A DNA stretch of 64,000 nt from Bifidobacterium aquikefiri (GCF_002259795.1 NZ_MWXA01000003.1:186001-250000), one strand, 5' to 3'; positions 1 through 9,984 are shown, numbered from the stretch's first letter. Notes: generated from the letters alone by a model not told the origin. A program made the numbers and translations.

Positions 1-1
1 C

Positions 2-775
2 AAGGGCATCGAGAAGACACTGGTATACGAGATTCGCCGTCAGGCCGCCATTCTCGACAAGGGTGGTGAAATCCTTCAGGAAACCCGTCACTGGGACGAA
101 TCCACGCAGACTACGGCCGGCGGCCGTGTGAAGTCCGATGCCAACGATTATCGTTACTTCCCGGATCCTGATCTGGTCATGGTTCACGTCACCAAGAGCC
201 ACATCGAGGAATTGGCGGCACACATGCCTGAAATGCCTCGTGAACGCAGGGCACGCTTGAAGGCCGAGTGGAAATTCTCTGATTTGGAGATGCGTGATGC
301 GGTGAACGCAGGAGCGCTCGATCTGATTGAAGAGACCGTCAAGGCTGGAACCGATGCAGCCGGTGCTCGCAAGTGGTGGATGGGCGAACTGTCCAGAATC
401 GCCAACGAGCAGGGTGTATCGCTTGAAGAGCTTTCGATCACGCCGCACAACGTTGCCGATGTTCAGAACATGGTTACCACAGGCAAGCTCAACGATAAGC
501 TCGCCAAGCAGACCGTTGCGGGTGTACTCGCCGGTGAAGGAACACCTGCCGAGGTCGTTGCCAAGCATGGATATCAGGTCGTTTCCGATGATGGTGCTTT
601 GGAAAGTGCCGTCGTTGAGGCTCTTGACAAGAACCCTGATGTTGCTGAAAAGTTGCGCTCCGGCAACATGAAACCCATGGGAGCAATCATTGGTGCCGTA
701 ATGCGCGCAACGCATGGTCAGGCAGATGCCAAGGCTATCAGCAAGATCGTCATTCAGAAGGTTCGTCAGGGTTGA
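2..775 (+). CDS. gatB: Aspartyl/glutamyl-tRNA amidotransferase subunit B (3' part)
   Basis: This is the C-terminal part of GatB, the subunit of the GatCAB amidotransferase that binds misacylated Glu-tRNA(Gln) or Asp-tRNA(Asn) and converts the acyl group to the amide using ammonia from GatA. The frame is open from base 2 without a start, so the gene begins upstream of the window. The residues [13 protein letters not shown] belong to the conserved end of the catalytic domain. They are followed by the helical linker and the YqeY-like tail ([25 protein letters not shown]). The stop at 773-775 is normal. The gatC and gatA genes would be expected upstream, which cannot be checked here. Confidence 0.96.
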   Translation, partial: KGIEKTLVYEIRRQAAILDKGGEILQETRHWDESTQTTAGGRVKSDANDYRYFPDPDLVMVHVTKSHIEELAAHMPEMPRERRARLKAEWKFSDLEMRDAVNAGALDLIEETVKAGTDAAGARKWWMGELSRIANEQGVSLEELSITPHNVADVQNMVTTGKLNDKLAKQTVAGVLAGEGTPAEVVAKHGYQVVSDDGALESAVVEALDKNPDVAEKLRSGNMKPMGAIIGAVMRATHGQADAKAISKIVIQKVRQG

Positions 776-898
776 TTTTCCACTCCGAATTTCCGCTGGT
801 TGCGCATGCAATGACTGGGCATGACCTGAATGCCAAGGTTTTGCTGGGAAGTGTCTCGGCAATCAGCGGAATATGGGGTTGTTTTTCAATGATTCACT

Positions 899-913
899 GT
901 TGGTAATACCAAC
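899..913. promoter_or_regulatory. 15-bp palindrome upstream of the GNAT gene
   Basis: GTTGGTA-A-TACCAAC is a perfect 7-1-7 palindrome in the 199-bp gap between gatB and the acetyltransferase gene, 62 bp before its start. It could be an operator or a chance hairpin. No factor can be assigned. Confidence 0.25.
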
Positions 914-974
914 GGTGGAGATACCGCAGTACTATCGTATCGGATAAGAAACCGTCGAATTCGAGAGTGGCATT

Positions 975-2219
975 ATGACACGCAGCACTGGGGACAAGTC
1001 ATTATCCGGTCAGTCAAGAGAGCTTCCGGAGCGCATCATCATTCCTGATATCAAAGGGGAGATGGTGTATTTACGCCCCGCCACACTTGATGATCTTTCG
1101 CGTATGGAAGAGCTGGACGCCTTCTATAATGCCTCGGGAATCACTGGCAAAGACAAGCAGACCGAGCGTGCTGTGGTCCGCACATGGGTACGTCGCTCCG
1201 TTGCGTGGACGTGGGGTCAGAAAACTGTGGATTCCGGCGTGGGCGATCCGGAATTCCGTCGTACTGTCGCATGGGCATTGGTTGCCGAGCCCACGGATCG
1301 CGACACTGAGAACACATCTGATGAGGAATCGGATGCCGATCGCGTCATCGGCATGATCTTCCTCATTGACATTGATGGTTGGGCTCGTTCTGCTCGTATT
1401 CAGGTGGTGCTGGGCAAGGATTATCGTGGCCGTGGATATTCAAGGGATGCCATGCCTCGCGTCATGACGTATGGTTTTGCCCCTGAACCGGTTGGCCTGG
1501 GTCTGCATCGTATTTGGGTGAGCATTCCTGAGAAGAACACACGTTCCATCTCTGTGTATCAGTCACTTGGATTCCTGCCATTGGGTGTATCCCGTGATGC
1601 ATTATGGGATGCTGCTGCAGGAAAATATCAGGATCTGATCGTCATGGACACGCTCGTGGACGAATATGATCCGATACGTTCGCTTGATGCTTTTGGCATG
1701 CACGTCTTCGAAGAAAATCCTGGTGTCAAAGAGGCGATGACGGTGCAGCATATAGCGCCTGAGCTGCATCATCTTGAGAATAAGCGCGGCATAGTTGCCG
1801 ACAGAATCGGCAAGGGGCCCATCAGCGTCAGCAAGCAGCGCTCGTTTGCAAACACTGCAGAGTCCGAGAATGCATCGAATGTGGATTCAGATCTCGATGC
1901 TGTTTCGGCAACGAAATCCCCACGTGATGGCACAACGGCATCCGCTTATGATGACAATGCAGGTGAACACACATCCTCTGCCTCGCAATTGAGCGACGGC
2001 GGCAATCGTCAGGGGGAAAGGCAACAGCCACAGGGCGGACGATACGCCGAAAACCCCTCGTCGAACTGGCATTTCGGCAGTGGTAGAACGGATGGCGACG
2101 CGGCTTCAGATCAGGTTGAATGGCCATACAACCAAACTGACAGAAAGCCATCGAAGCGCGCATGGTGGCGTAGTCTGGGGAATAAACACAAGCAAACCCC
2201 GGAAGATCGGAAAGACTGA
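975..2219 (+). CDS. GNAT-family N-acetyltransferase with long disordered C-terminal tail
   Basis: The first ~230 residues form a GCN5-related acetyltransferase domain of the RimJ/RimL type. They contain a start like MVYLRPATLDDL, a core strand, and the acetyl-CoA loop QVVLGKDYRGRGYS at about residues 142-155, followed by HRIWVSIPEKN and YQSLGFLPLG. The remaining ~180 residues are rich in Ser, Asp, Gln, Gly and Arg, look disordered, and end in a basic tail. An acidic insert (TDRDTENTSDEESDAD) lies inside the catalytic domain. The acceptor is unknown; ribosomal protein N-termini or a small molecule are both possible. The gene ends three bases before the DUF2469 gene, so the two are probably co-transcribed. 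Confidence 0.85.
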   Translation: MTRSTGDKSLSGQSRELPERIIIPDIKGEMVYLRPATLDDLSRMEELDAFYNASGITGKDKQTERAVVRTWVRRSVAWTWGQKTVDSGVGDPEFRRTVAWALVAEPTDRDTENTSDEESDADRVIGMIFLIDIDGWARSARIQVVLGKDYRGRGYSRDAMPRVMTYGFAPEPVGLGLHRIWVSIPEKNTRSISVYQSLGFLPLGVSRDALWDAAAGKYQDLIVMDTLVDEYDPIRSLDAFGMHVFEENPGVKEAMTVQHIAPELHHLENKRGIVADRIGKGPISVSKQRSFANTAESENASNVDSDLDAVSATKSPRDGTTASAYDDNAGEHTSSASQLSDGGNRQGERQQPQGGRYAENPSSNWHFGSGRTDGDAASDQVEWPYNQTDRKPSKRAWWRSLGNKHKQTPEDRKD

Positions 2220-2222
2220 CAT

Positions 2223-2537
2223 ATGAGTGCTGAGGACCTCGATAATTACGAAACCAAGGCTGAACTTGCCCTGTATCGTGAATACAGGGATGTCATCAAG
2301 CTCTTCACCTATGTTGTCGAGACTGAACGACGCTTCTATTTGGCCAATAAGGTTGACTTCAATGTACGTTCAGCTGGCAATGATGTATATTTCGATGTGC
2401 AACTGACCGATGCCTGGGTATGGGATGTATATCGCTCTAGCAGATTCGTAAAAAATGTCCGCATTGTCACATTCAAGGACGTAAATGTGGAAGAAGTGCA
2501 GAAGTCTGACATCGATATTCCAGAAGAGATGCCATAA
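2223..2537 (+). CDS. DUF2469 family actinobacterial protein
   Basis: A 104-residue protein with the features of DUF2469: an acidic start (MSAEDLDNYETKAELALYREY), VVETERRFYLAN, and a strand-rich second half with DVYFDVQLTDAWVWD. The family is widespread and nearly confined to Actinobacteria. It has no established function, no transmembrane segment and no obvious catalytic motif. The start lies three bases after the acetyltransferase stop, which suggests one transcript. Confidence 0.85.
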   Translation: MSAEDLDNYETKAELALYREYRDVIKLFTYVVETERRFYLANKVDFNVRSAGNDVYFDVQLTDAWVWDVYRSSRFVKNVRIVTFKDVNVEEVQKSDIDIPEEMP

Positions 2538-2629
2538 TTTTGTTGAAAATGTAGTGTTGTTCAGGTTTGAAATGCTTGAGAGCAGTGATAAGCGTTACGC
2601 AGTGAATAAAACAATAAGAGGAGGTTGCT

Positions 2630-4252
2630 GTGACTGAACGGGAATCCACGGATAAGGGTTCGGAAGAAAGGCAATCAATCGTGATTGTTGGAGGTGGGCC
2701 AGCAGGTCTCACCGCCGCCTGGGAATTCGTCAAGGACGGAAACTGTGACTATGATGTCACGGTTCTCGAGGCAACCAGCGAATTTGGCGGCATTTCAAGG
2801 ACTGTGAAGCATAACGGCAACCGCATGGATATCGGTGGTCACCGTTTCTTCTCCAAGGATGACAGAATCATGGAGTGGTGGAAGACCATGCTTCCATTGC
2901 AGGGTGCTCCGTCATTCGATGACAAGAAGCTGGGTCGCCACCACGATTTGGAACCCGGCGGTCCAGATCCTGAGAAGACCGACAAGGTGATGCTGAAGCG
3001 TCATCGTGTGTCGAGAATTTTCTGGAATCATCACTTCTTCGATTACCCGATCTCACTTTCGCCAAATACCTTGAAGGCGCTGGGATTCAAGTTGACGATG
3101 GAGGCTGGTTTCAGCTACCTCAAATCGTGCGTTCACAAGCTTCCTGAAGACAATCTTGAAAACTTCTACATCAATCGTTTTGGACGCAAGCTCTATTCAA
3201 TGTTCTTCGAGGGGTACACCGAGAAACTTTGGGGACGTTCACCGAGTCAGATCAGTGCAGACTGGGGCGCACAGCGTGTGAAGGGCCTGAGCATCATCGG
3301 CGTGCTGAAGAATGCCGTGATGAAGATCTTGCCGAAGAAACGCGATGCGCATGAGGTTGAAACCAGTCTCATCGAGGAATTCTGGTATCCGAAGCTTGGA
3401 CCTGGGCAACTGTGGGAAACCGTTGAGAAACGTTGCACCGATGCGGGTGTGAAGGTACTTACTGATGCACGAGTTGTTGAAATTGACCAGCACGAAGGCA
3501 AGATTTCCGGCGTGGTCTATACCAATGCCGAGGGCGAACACGTTGCATTGAAGGCCGATCAGGTAATTTCTTCGATGCCGGTGAAGGACCTTGTGCACGC
3601 CATTGCCGCTTCGCCGAAGTCCGCTCCAACGGATATGCAGCATATCGCCAATGGTCTGCCATACCGTGACTTCGTCACGATTGGCCTGCTGGTCAAGAAA
3701 TTGAGGATACGCAATACTACGAGCATCCCAACGCTTGGTCATCCGCCAATCGTTCCAGACTGCTGGATTTATGTGCAGGATCCGGGATATAAAGTTGGGC
3801 GTCTGCAAGTTTTCAACAACTGGAGCCCATATCTCGTGAAGGACGTTGAAAATACCGTATGGATCGGTCTTGAATACTTCTGCGACGAAGGAGACGATTT
3901 CTGGAATCTTTCCGAGGACGAGGCCAGGAAGTTCGCAATCAGTGAGTTGACGCGCATGGGCATCATCAACGGACCACAGGATGTTCTCGACTCGCACCGA
4001 GAAGAGGTTCCGAAGGCATATCCCGCTTACTTCGACACCTATCCACAGATGCCGGAGCTGGTCGAATGGCTCGATTCCTTCGGTAATCTATATTGCGTCG
4101 GCCGCAATGGCCAGCACCATTACAACAACCAGGATCACTCCATGGCGACTGCGATGGAGGCTGTCAAGAACATTGAGACTGGACGAACTTCCAAGCGCAA
4201 TGTATGGAATGTCAACACCGAGAAAAGCTATCACGAAGAGAAATCGAACTGA
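2630..4252 (+). CDS. FAD-dependent oxidoreductase (amine oxidase / UDP-galactopyranose mutase-like fold)
   Basis: A 540-residue flavoprotein. The dinucleotide-binding motif VIVGGGPAGLTAAWEF lies at residues ~18-33, then the FAD-ribose acid in VLEATSEFGG, the IGGHRFFSK loop, and the C-terminal FAD-contact segment YCVGRNGQHHYNNQDHSM. Proteins of this shape are annotated as protoporphyrinogen-oxidase-like or UDP-galactopyranose-mutase-like, and some work in cell-envelope polysaccharide synthesis. The substrate cannot be read from the sequence. The start is GTG at 2630, supported by AAGAGGAGG six bases upstream. A Rho-independent terminator follows at 4332, so the gene is probably monocistronic. 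Confidence 0.85.
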   Translation: MTERESTDKGSEERQSIVIVGGGPAGLTAAWEFVKDGNCDYDVTVLEATSEFGGISRTVKHNGNRMDIGGHRFFSKDDRIMEWWKTMLPLQGAPSFDDKKLGRHHDLEPGGPDPEKTDKVMLKRHRVSRIFWNHHFFDYPISLSPNTLKALGFKLTMEAGFSYLKSCVHKLPEDNLENFYINRFGRKLYSMFFEGYTEKLWGRSPSQISADWGAQRVKGLSIIGVLKNAVMKILPKKRDAHEVETSLIEEFWYPKLGPGQLWETVEKRCTDAGVKVLTDARVVEIDQHEGKISGVVYTNAEGEHVALKADQVISSMPVKDLVHAIAASPKSAPTDMQHIANGLPYRDFVTIGLLVKKLRIRNTTSIPTLGHPPIVPDCWIYVQDPGYKVGRLQVFNNWSPYLVKDVENTVWIGLEYFCDEGDDFWNLSEDEARKFAISELTRMGIINGPQDVLDSHREEVPKAYPAYFDTYPQMPELVEWLDSFGNLYCVGRNGQHHYNNQDHSMATAMEAVKNIETGRTSKRNVWNVNTEKSYHEEKSN

Positions 4253-4331
4253 CCAAGTCATCATCGGCCGTCATTGTTCGTGAACGTTCATAGTGAAGAT
4301 GTGCACGGTGAATGACTGAAATGAGACCGCC

Positions 4332-4385
4332 AAGAGTCCGGCTGTGTGGGGAGTGCCTCGCCTAGCCGGACTCTTGTATTTTTGA
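4332..4385 (+). terminator. Rho-independent terminator after the FAD oxidoreductase
   Basis: A perfect 12-bp stem (4332-4343 with 4364-4375, AAGAGTCCGGCT) is followed by GTATTTTTG. The rest of the gap to rho (4386-4546) is AT-rich and probably carries the rho promoter and leader. No leader ORF was recognised. Confidence 0.85.
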
Positions 4386-4546
4386 GATATATGGCGTTTT
4401 ATTTTGCAAGAATCCATGGGGCGTTGTAAGGTGTGTGGAGTCCGATTGCTGGGTCAGCCTCGGATATTCATATGCAGATGAATCTGCAATCATTTTCAAG
4501 CCACGCCTGACACTTTGTCAGCGAGCGGTAGGAAAGGCATTATACA

Positions 4547-6541
4547 GTGGCAACAAGCCAAAATCTTGATGATATGAAACTGCCTGAGCTCAAGGAGCTC
4601 GCCAAGCAGATGGGTCTGCGCGGTACATCCACCATGCGCAAGCCAAAACTTGTTGAGACCATACAGGCCGCACGTTCCGGTGGCGCTGCTCCCGCAGGTG
4701 TGACTGTTCGGGCTCCGAAGCAGGTGCCATCGTTGAACTCTTCAGCTGAAACGACCGATGCAGATCAGCAGTCGCCAGTTGCACAAACACTTCCAGAGGA
4801 ACGTTCGTTGATTCGTCGACGTACCCGAAAGAACTCTGCGATCAAGGAGACCTCATCACACGAAGACGCACAGCCTTTGAAAGATGCGGATGTTCAGCAG
4901 AGCGAGGATCGCAAGGCTCAGCACGGAGCACAGAAACAGAACCGTTCAAAGGATCTGTTCGACGTGCTCGGCATCGATAACTCGGCATCAGGCAGTGAGG
5001 AACGACACGATAATCGCCGTGGTGAGCATCGTGACTCGGAGAATTCCAATGGAACTGTTCTCCCGCTGCGCAGAAGAAGTCGCAAGCACGACGTTGTTGA
5101 AGACAATGCCGAGCAAGACCATGAAAAGGTTCGCGATCTCGATGACATCCTGGCATCGCTGCCAAATCGCAGTGAGCGCTCCTCGCGTCGTCAAAACGAC
5201 GAGCGCGGCGACAATCAGGACGGCAATCGCCGCAGTCGTGACCGCCGTGAACGCAATAATCGCAATGATAATGTGGATCGCAATGAGCGTTCTGATCGTA
5301 ACGACCGTAATGAGCGCAATAACGACCGCAGGGGTCGCAACCGTCGTGAACGCAATCACGACTTCGAATCCCGCGAGGAGGAAAAGCGTGATGATGCAAG
5401 GCAGGAAGAGCTTGTCCCTGTTGCAGGCATCGTCGATGTGCTTGATTCCTACGCCTTTATTCGTACTTCCGGCTATCTGCCAGGTCCAAACGATGTCTAT
5501 GTTTCGATGGGTCAGGTCAAGAAATACAGTTTGCGCAAGGGCGATGCCGTTCACGGCTCAATTCGTCCACCTCATGAGGGCGAGCGACGCAATCAGCGTC
5601 AGAAGTTCGTGCCACTGCAGTCCATTGACACCATCAATGGCATGAGTGTGGAAGAAGCATCCTCACGTCCTCATTTCAGCAAGCTCACGCCTCTGTATCC
5701 ACAGGAGCGCCTGCGCATGGAGACCCAGCCAAACAAGATCACTGGTCGGCTGATTGACATCGTTTCGCCGATTGGCAAAGGCCAGCGTGGTCTGATCGTT
5801 TCGCCGCCAAAGGCCGGTAAGACCATCACCTTGCAGAATATTGCAAATTCTATTACCACGAATAATCCTGAAGTGCATTTGATGGTGGTACTCGTTGATG
5901 AACGGCCTGAAGAGGTTACCGATATGGAGAGAACGGTGCAGGGTGAGGTCATTTCCTCAACTTTCGACCGCCCTGCATCTGACCATACGACCGTTGCGGA
6001 ACTCGCCATCGAGCGCGCCAAGCGTCTGGTTGAACTTGGACAGGATGTTGTCGTTTTGCTTGATTCGATGACTCGTCTGGCTCGTGCATACAACATTGCG
6101 GCCCCTGCATCTGGTCGTATTCTTTCCGGCGGTGTCGACGCTCAGGCGCTCTATCCGCCCAAGAAGTTCTTCGGTGCAGCTCGCAACATCGAAAATGGCG
6201 GTTCCCTGACCATCATTTCGTCTGCCCTGGTGGAAACCGGTTCGAAGATGGATGAAGTCATCTTTGAGGAGTTCAAGGGAACCGGCAACATGGAATTGCG
6301 CCTCTCGCGTGAATTGTCAGAAAAGCGCATGTTCCCGGCAATTGATATCAACGCTTCCGGCACTCGCCGCGAAGAGCTCATTACACCGCCGCAGGAGCTG
6401 GCGATCATCTATCGTCTTCGCCGTGCATTCGGTGGCATGGAACCTGAGCAGGCATACCAGACCCTGGTGCCTCGTCTGAAGAAGACAGCAACCAACAAGG
6501 ACTTCCTTGCTGCGCTGACTCAGAATATTCCTCAAACATGA
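4547..6541 (+). CDS. rho: Transcription termination factor Rho with extended N-terminal insertion
   Basis: Rho is the hexameric RNA helicase that ends factor-dependent transcription. The order is a Rho_N/SAP-like helix region ([15 protein letters not shown], residues ~8-22), a ~230-residue low-complexity insertion very rich in Arg, Asn, Asp and Glu, then the RNA-binding cold-shock domain ([18 protein letters not shown]). The RecA-type ATPase follows, with P-loop SPPKAGKT and [11 protein letters not shown]. At 664 residues it is far longer than E. coli Rho (419), as is usual in Actinobacteria, where such insertions are known to change RNA binding. The start is GTG at 4547 after GGTAGGAAAGG. 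The repetitive insertion creates long antisense open frames that are not genes. Confidence 0.97.
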   Translation: MATSQNLDDMKLPELKELAKQMGLRGTSTMRKPKLVETIQAARSGGAAPAGVTVRAPKQVPSLNSSAETTDADQQSPVAQTLPEERSLIRRRTRKNSAIKETSSHEDAQPLKDADVQQSEDRKAQHGAQKQNRSKDLFDVLGIDNSASGSEERHDNRRGEHRDSENSNGTVLPLRRRSRKHDVVEDNAEQDHEKVRDLDDILASLPNRSERSSRRQNDERGDNQDGNRRSRDRRERNNRNDNVDRNERSDRNDRNERNNDRRGRNRRERNHDFESREEEKRDDARQEELVPVAGIVDVLDSYAFIRTSGYLPGPNDVYVSMGQVKKYSLRKGDAVHGSIRPPHEGERRNQRQKFVPLQSIDTINGMSVEEASSRPHFSKLTPLYPQERLRMETQPNKITGRLIDIVSPIGKGQRGLIVSPPKAGKTITLQNIANSITTNNPEVHLMVVLVDERPEEVTDMERTVQGEVISSTFDRPASDHTTVAELAIERAKRLVELGQDVVVLLDSMTRLARAYNIAAPASGRILSGGVDAQALYPPKKFFGAARNIENGGSLTIISSALVETGSKMDEVIFEEFKGTGNMELRLSRELSEKRMFPAIDINASGTRREELITPPQELAIIYRLRRAFGGMEPEQAYQTLVPRLKKTATNKDFLAALTQNIPQT

Positions 6542-6569
6542 GTTTGTGATTTCGCAGTCGCGGCTCGTA

Positions 6570-6609
6570 CGATGTCCTCAATACCGAAGTTAAGGTATTG
6601 AGGACATCG
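6570..6609. terminator. Perfect 16-bp hairpin downstream of rho
   Basis: CGATGTCCTCAATACC (6570-6585) and its exact complement (6594-6609) flank an 8-base loop, 28 bases after the rho stop. There is no T-tract, so it may act as a 3' stability element or a processing site rather than a classic intrinsic terminator. Confidence 0.6.
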
Positions 6610-6612
6610 CGC

Positions 6613-6648
6613 ATATCTGTGTCAATATAAATATCTGTGCCAATGTAA
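6613..6648. repeat. Two tandem 18-bp units
   Basis: ATATCTGTGTCAATATAA is followed directly by ATATCTGTGCCAATGTAA, with two mismatches, between the rho hairpin and the chorismate mutase gene. It resembles a slippage duplication. It lies where the chorismate mutase promoter should be. Confidence 0.7.
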
Positions 6649-6715
6649 ATGACTATGCCTGTGTTGATGATCTGCGGCTGATGATTGGTTGAAGCTGGAA
6701 GCTATTCTTAAGGCT

Positions 6716-7108
6716 ATGAGCGAATCTGAACAAGAAGATGAGAATTCAACCACCATTGACAGGCACATGGCCGCAGAGAACCCAGAAACTGCGAGGGCAG
6801 TGGCGCAGATAAAAGAGTTGAGAGCATCGATCGACAATGTTGACACCGCAATCGTGTCTCTGCTCGCCGAACGGTTCAAATATACTTCCAGGGTTGGCGT
6901 AGTGAAGGCTCGTGCGGGCTTTGCGCCAGCGGACTATGCACGCGAAGAGCGTCAGATTGCTCGCTTGCATGGCATTGCCGAGGCTGCAGGACTTGATCCA
7001 GAAATCGCCGAGATGTATCGCGAATTTGTTGTCACCGAAGCTAAAAAGCGTCATAAACGCATAGCCGAAGCCGGGGGGAACCCCGGTGTTCTCGACGTTT
7101 TTGCATGA
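6716..7108 (+). CDS. Chorismate mutase (AroQ type), monofunctional
   Basis: A 130-residue stand-alone chorismate mutase that turns chorismate into prephenate for phenylalanine and tyrosine synthesis. The all-helical AroQ signature is present: IKELRASIDNVDTAIVSLLAERF, the basic VGVVKARAG region, and YAREERQIARLHGIAEAAGLDPE. I prefer the ATG at 6716; an in-frame TTG at 6689 would add nine residues. Neither start has a strong ribosome binding site. No prephenate dehydratase or DAHP synthase is nearby, so this is an isolated pathway gene. Confidence 0.9.
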   Translation: MSESEQEDENSTTIDRHMAAENPETARAVAQIKELRASIDNVDTAIVSLLAERFKYTSRVGVVKARAGFAPADYAREERQIARLHGIAEAAGLDPEIAEMYREFVVTEAKKRHKRIAEAGGNPGVLDVFA

Positions 7109-7161
7109 AGTCGATAGATATGAACAACGTTGATATGACCAACATCGACATGACCGACTGA
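7105..7161 (+). CDS. Possible 18-residue micro-ORF overlapping the chorismate mutase stop
   Basis: An ATG at 7105 overlaps the stop codon of the chorismate mutase gene in an ATGA arrangement. It opens an 18-residue frame, MKSIDMNNVDMTNIDMTD. The peptide is built from an imperfect 15-nt repeat (DMNNV, DMTNI, DMTD). The overlap geometry would permit translational coupling. The short length and repetitive sequence make this speculative; it may simply be a tandem repeat that happens to be open. Confidence 0.15.
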   Translation: MKSIDMNNVDMTNIDMTD

Positions 7162-7196
7162 GAAAACCAAGATCTTGAAAATCCTGTAGCGGCAGT

Positions 7197-7226
7197 GGGA
7201 TTCGGTCACGATATCGGCCGAATCCC
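7197..7226. terminator. Hairpin between convergent chorismate mutase and valS
   Basis: A 9-bp stem GGGATTCGG (7197-7205) pairs with 7218-7226 in the convergent gap. No long T-tract is present, so the terminator call is tentative. Confidence 0.45.
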
Positions 7227-7248
7227 GAAAATCGGCCACTATGATTGA

Positions 7249-9984
7249 TTACTTCCGCGGTTTCTTTGCCGGGGGCTCGCCAAGGGTGCTCGAAATGACC
7301 TTGATCGATGGCACCTCACCATCCTGAGCATCGGTATCAGAAACAGCCGCGACTTCGATGGTGATCTCGCCGGTGACTCGACCGGCTTCTGCTATATCAA
7401 TCAGTGAGGAACGCACGGCTTCCTCCGCCTCGGCAGGAACCTTCAACGTGACGGAAGTGATTGGGGTGCGCATGGAAACCTTCGCCTCTGACTTGATCTT
7501 GCGCAACTCGGCAAGGGCATTGCCTGACCAGGTGAGCACATCAGGGTTCACGCCATCGCCTGCATCCGCATAGGCAGGAGCCTCTGGCCACTGAGCGACA
7601 TGTACCGAGCCGGCGCCGTCATGCATCCAGCTCCAGACCTGTTCGGTGGAGAATGGAAGATACGGTGCAAGCAAGCGTGCGAAGGCATCCAAACCAAGGC
7701 CGAGCGTCGTGCGAGCGGACTGCACGGCATTGGCATCGGGAATCTTCCCCGTTGCATCGGCAGTGCCATAGGCGCGGTTCTTGACAAGCTCGATGTAATC
7801 ATCGCAGAAGTCCCAGAAGAAGCTCTCAATGGATTCCAACGCCTTTGAATGCTCATAGGACTCAAGCGAGTTGCTTGCGGCGGCAATCACCTCGCCCAAC
7901 CGAGTAAGCACTGAACGATCGATGGTCTCAGTCACGTCTTGCGGGTTCCAAGTCACCTTCGTAGCCGACGCAACGTGATGATTCTCATCTTCACGCCCGA
8001 TTGCCAGTGCAAACTTGGTGGCATTGAGCAGTTTTATGGCCAGTCTGCGGCCAATCTTCATCTGCCCTTCGTCATAGGTGGCATCGAGACCCAAACGTGC
8101 TGAGGCAGCCCAGTAGCGCACTGCATCGGCACCAAATTTCTTGATGGGCTCGTTGGGAACCACAACGTTGCCCTTGGATTTGCTCATCTTCTTGTGATCA
8201 GGATCGAGAATCCAACCTGACAGGGTGGTGTTGGACCAAGGCAGACAGTGATTTTCAAGATGTGCGCGGTCAATTGAGCTGAACAGCCATGTGCGAATGA
8301 TGTCCTGACCCTGCGGACGCAGATCCATGGGGAATGTGGACTTGAACAGCGCTTCGTTCTCTTTGCCTGGTTCTGCCCAGTGCGTCACGATCTGAGGTGT
8401 CAGCGAGCTGGTTGCCCACGTGTCCATGATGTCGTTCTCGGCGGTGAAACCACCGGGGACGTTTCGCTCAGAAGCATCAAATCCAGCGGGAATATCGCTG
8501 GTTGGATCAATCGGCAGATCTGCTTCGTCAGGCGTGATGGGATGGGCATAATCGGTTTCACCATCAGCCTTGACTGGATACCACAATGGGAATGGCACAC
8601 CGAAGAAGCGCTGACGTGAAATGAGCCAGTCCCCATTCAGGCCGTGTACCCAGTTGTCATAACGAACACGCATGAAGTCGGGATGGAAGTTCAGCGCCTT
8701 GCCACGGTTGATGAGCTCAGCATTGAGAGCCTCGTCAGTGCCACCATTGCGCAGATACCACTGGCGCGAGGTGACGATTTCGAGAGGCTTGTCGCCCTTT
8801 TCGTAGAAGTTTGTCATACGCTTGGTCGGGGTTGGATCCCCTTCCAAATCGCCGGATTCACGAAGTTCATCAACAATGATCTTGCGTGCACTGAACACAG
8901 TTTTGCCGGAGGTCTCAGCAAAGATATCACGGCCGTGACTATCGGTGATCCAATCAGGAACATCGCCGACGATACGGCCATTGCGTTGAAGAATCGAACG
9001 CGTCGGCAGCTTCAAGTCACGCCACCACTCAACGTCGGTAACATCACCGAAGGTGCAGCACATGGCGATGCCGGCACCCTTGTCCATCTCAGCGGCAGGG
9101 TGCGCGAGAATGGGCACAGGCACCTTGAACAGAGGCGAATAGACATTCTGGCCAAAGTACTTCTTGTAGCGTTCGTCGTCTGGGTGCGCAATCAAGGCAC
9201 CACATGCTGCAAGTAATTCGGGACGGGTCGTTTCAATGTAGATCGGAGTTCCATCTTCGAAGCGGAATGCAAGCTTATGATAGAAACCAGGGTATTCGCG
9301 AGATTCCAGTTCTGCCTGCGCCACAGCAGTCTGGAAGGTGACATCCCACAGACCGGGGGCATCCTGCTGATATGCCTCACCGCGAGCTAGGTTGCGCAGA
9401 AAGGCCTTCTGGGCAACTCTGCGAGGGTGCTCACCAATGGTGTGATAGGTCTGGGCCCAATCGATGGAAAACCCGAGTGAGCGCCACAGTTGCTCGAACT
9501 GCTGTTCGTCCTGTGCGGTCAGCTTCTCGCACAGTTCGATGAAGTTCTGGCGTGAGATGCGAACCAGATCACGAGCCTCGAGCTTCTTGCCCTCGGTGCC
9601 TTCGAACGGCGGTTTGAAATCAGGATCATAGGGCATTGACGTGTCTACGCGCACGCCATAATAGTTCTGCACGCGACGCTCGGTCGGCAGACCATTGTCG
9701 TCCCAGCCCATCGGATAGAACACGTCATAGCCGAGCATGCGCTTGTAGCGTGCAATGATGTCGGTGTGAGTGTAGGAGAATACATGGCCAACGTGGAGAT
9801 GCCCCGAAACCGTTGGCGGTGGGGTGTCAATCGAATACACCTCTGAACGGTCACGATTATGCTTGAATTGATAGATGCCAGATGTTTCCCACTGTTTCTG
9901 CCACTTGGCTTCCAGACCATCGACGGCAACGCGGTCTGGAAGTGGGGTCAGTTGAGCGGAAATCGGTCCTTGCTTCTCAGTCAT
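7249..9984 (-). CDS. valS: Valyl-tRNA synthetase
   Basis: A class I aminoacyl-tRNA synthetase charging tRNA(Val). The 911-residue protein shows the HIGH-type motif HLHVGHVFSYTHTD in the N-terminal Rossmann half. An editing (CP1) domain follows with TTRPELL and DVEWWRDLKLP, then the KMSKS loop DHKKMSKSKGN and an anticodon-binding helical domain. It lacks the long C-terminal coiled-coil arm typical of many bacterial ValRS; the protein ends soon after a basic PPAKKPRK tail. The start is ATG at 9984. About 130 bp upstream lies the ~106-bp inverted-repeat element at 10115-10220. No T-box leader motif was seen. Confidence 0.97.
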   Translation of the reverse strand: MTEKQGPISAQLTPLPDRVAVDGLEAKWQKQWETSGIYQFKHNRDRSEVYSIDTPPPTVSGHLHVGHVFSYTHTDIIARYKRMLGYDVFYPMGWDDNGLPTERRVQNYYGVRVDTSMPYDPDFKPPFEGTEGKKLEARDLVRISRQNFIELCEKLTAQDEQQFEQLWRSLGFSIDWAQTYHTIGEHPRRVAQKAFLRNLARGEAYQQDAPGLWDVTFQTAVAQAELESREYPGFYHKLAFRFEDGTPIYIETTRPELLAACGALIAHPDDERYKKYFGQNVYSPLFKVPVPILAHPAAEMDKGAGIAMCCTFGDVTDVEWWRDLKLPTRSILQRNGRIVGDVPDWITDSHGRDIFAETSGKTVFSARKIIVDELRESGDLEGDPTPTKRMTNFYEKGDKPLEIVTSRQWYLRNGGTDEALNAELINRGKALNFHPDFMRVRYDNWVHGLNGDWLISRQRFFGVPFPLWYPVKADGETDYAHPITPDEADLPIDPTSDIPAGFDASERNVPGGFTAENDIMDTWATSSLTPQIVTHWAEPGKENEALFKSTFPMDLRPQGQDIIRTWLFSSIDRAHLENHCLPWSNTTLSGWILDPDHKKMSKSKGNVVVPNEPIKKFGADAVRYWAASARLGLDATYDEGQMKIGRRLAIKLLNATKFALAIGREDENHHVASATKVTWNPQDVTETIDRSVLTRLGEVIAAASNSLESYEHSKALESIESFFWDFCDDYIELVKNRAYGTADATGKIPDANAVQSARTTLGLGLDAFARLLAPYLPFSTEQVWSWMHDGAGSVHVAQWPEAPAYADAGDGVNPDVLTWSGNALAELRKIKSEAKVSMRTPITSVTLKVPAEAEEAVRSSLIDIAEAGRVTGEITIEVAAVSDTDAQDGEVPSIKVISSTLGEPPAKKPRK

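Noticed and set aside
3239-3997. 252-codon antisense frame in the FAD oxidoreductase gene
   Set aside because: The plus-strand frame has complete FAD motifs; the antisense frame shows no family features.
4842-5645. Long His- or Ile/Val-rich frames overlapping rho on both strands
   Set aside because: They are side effects of the repetitive Arg/Asn/Asp codons of the Rho insertion; the Rho frame is unambiguous.
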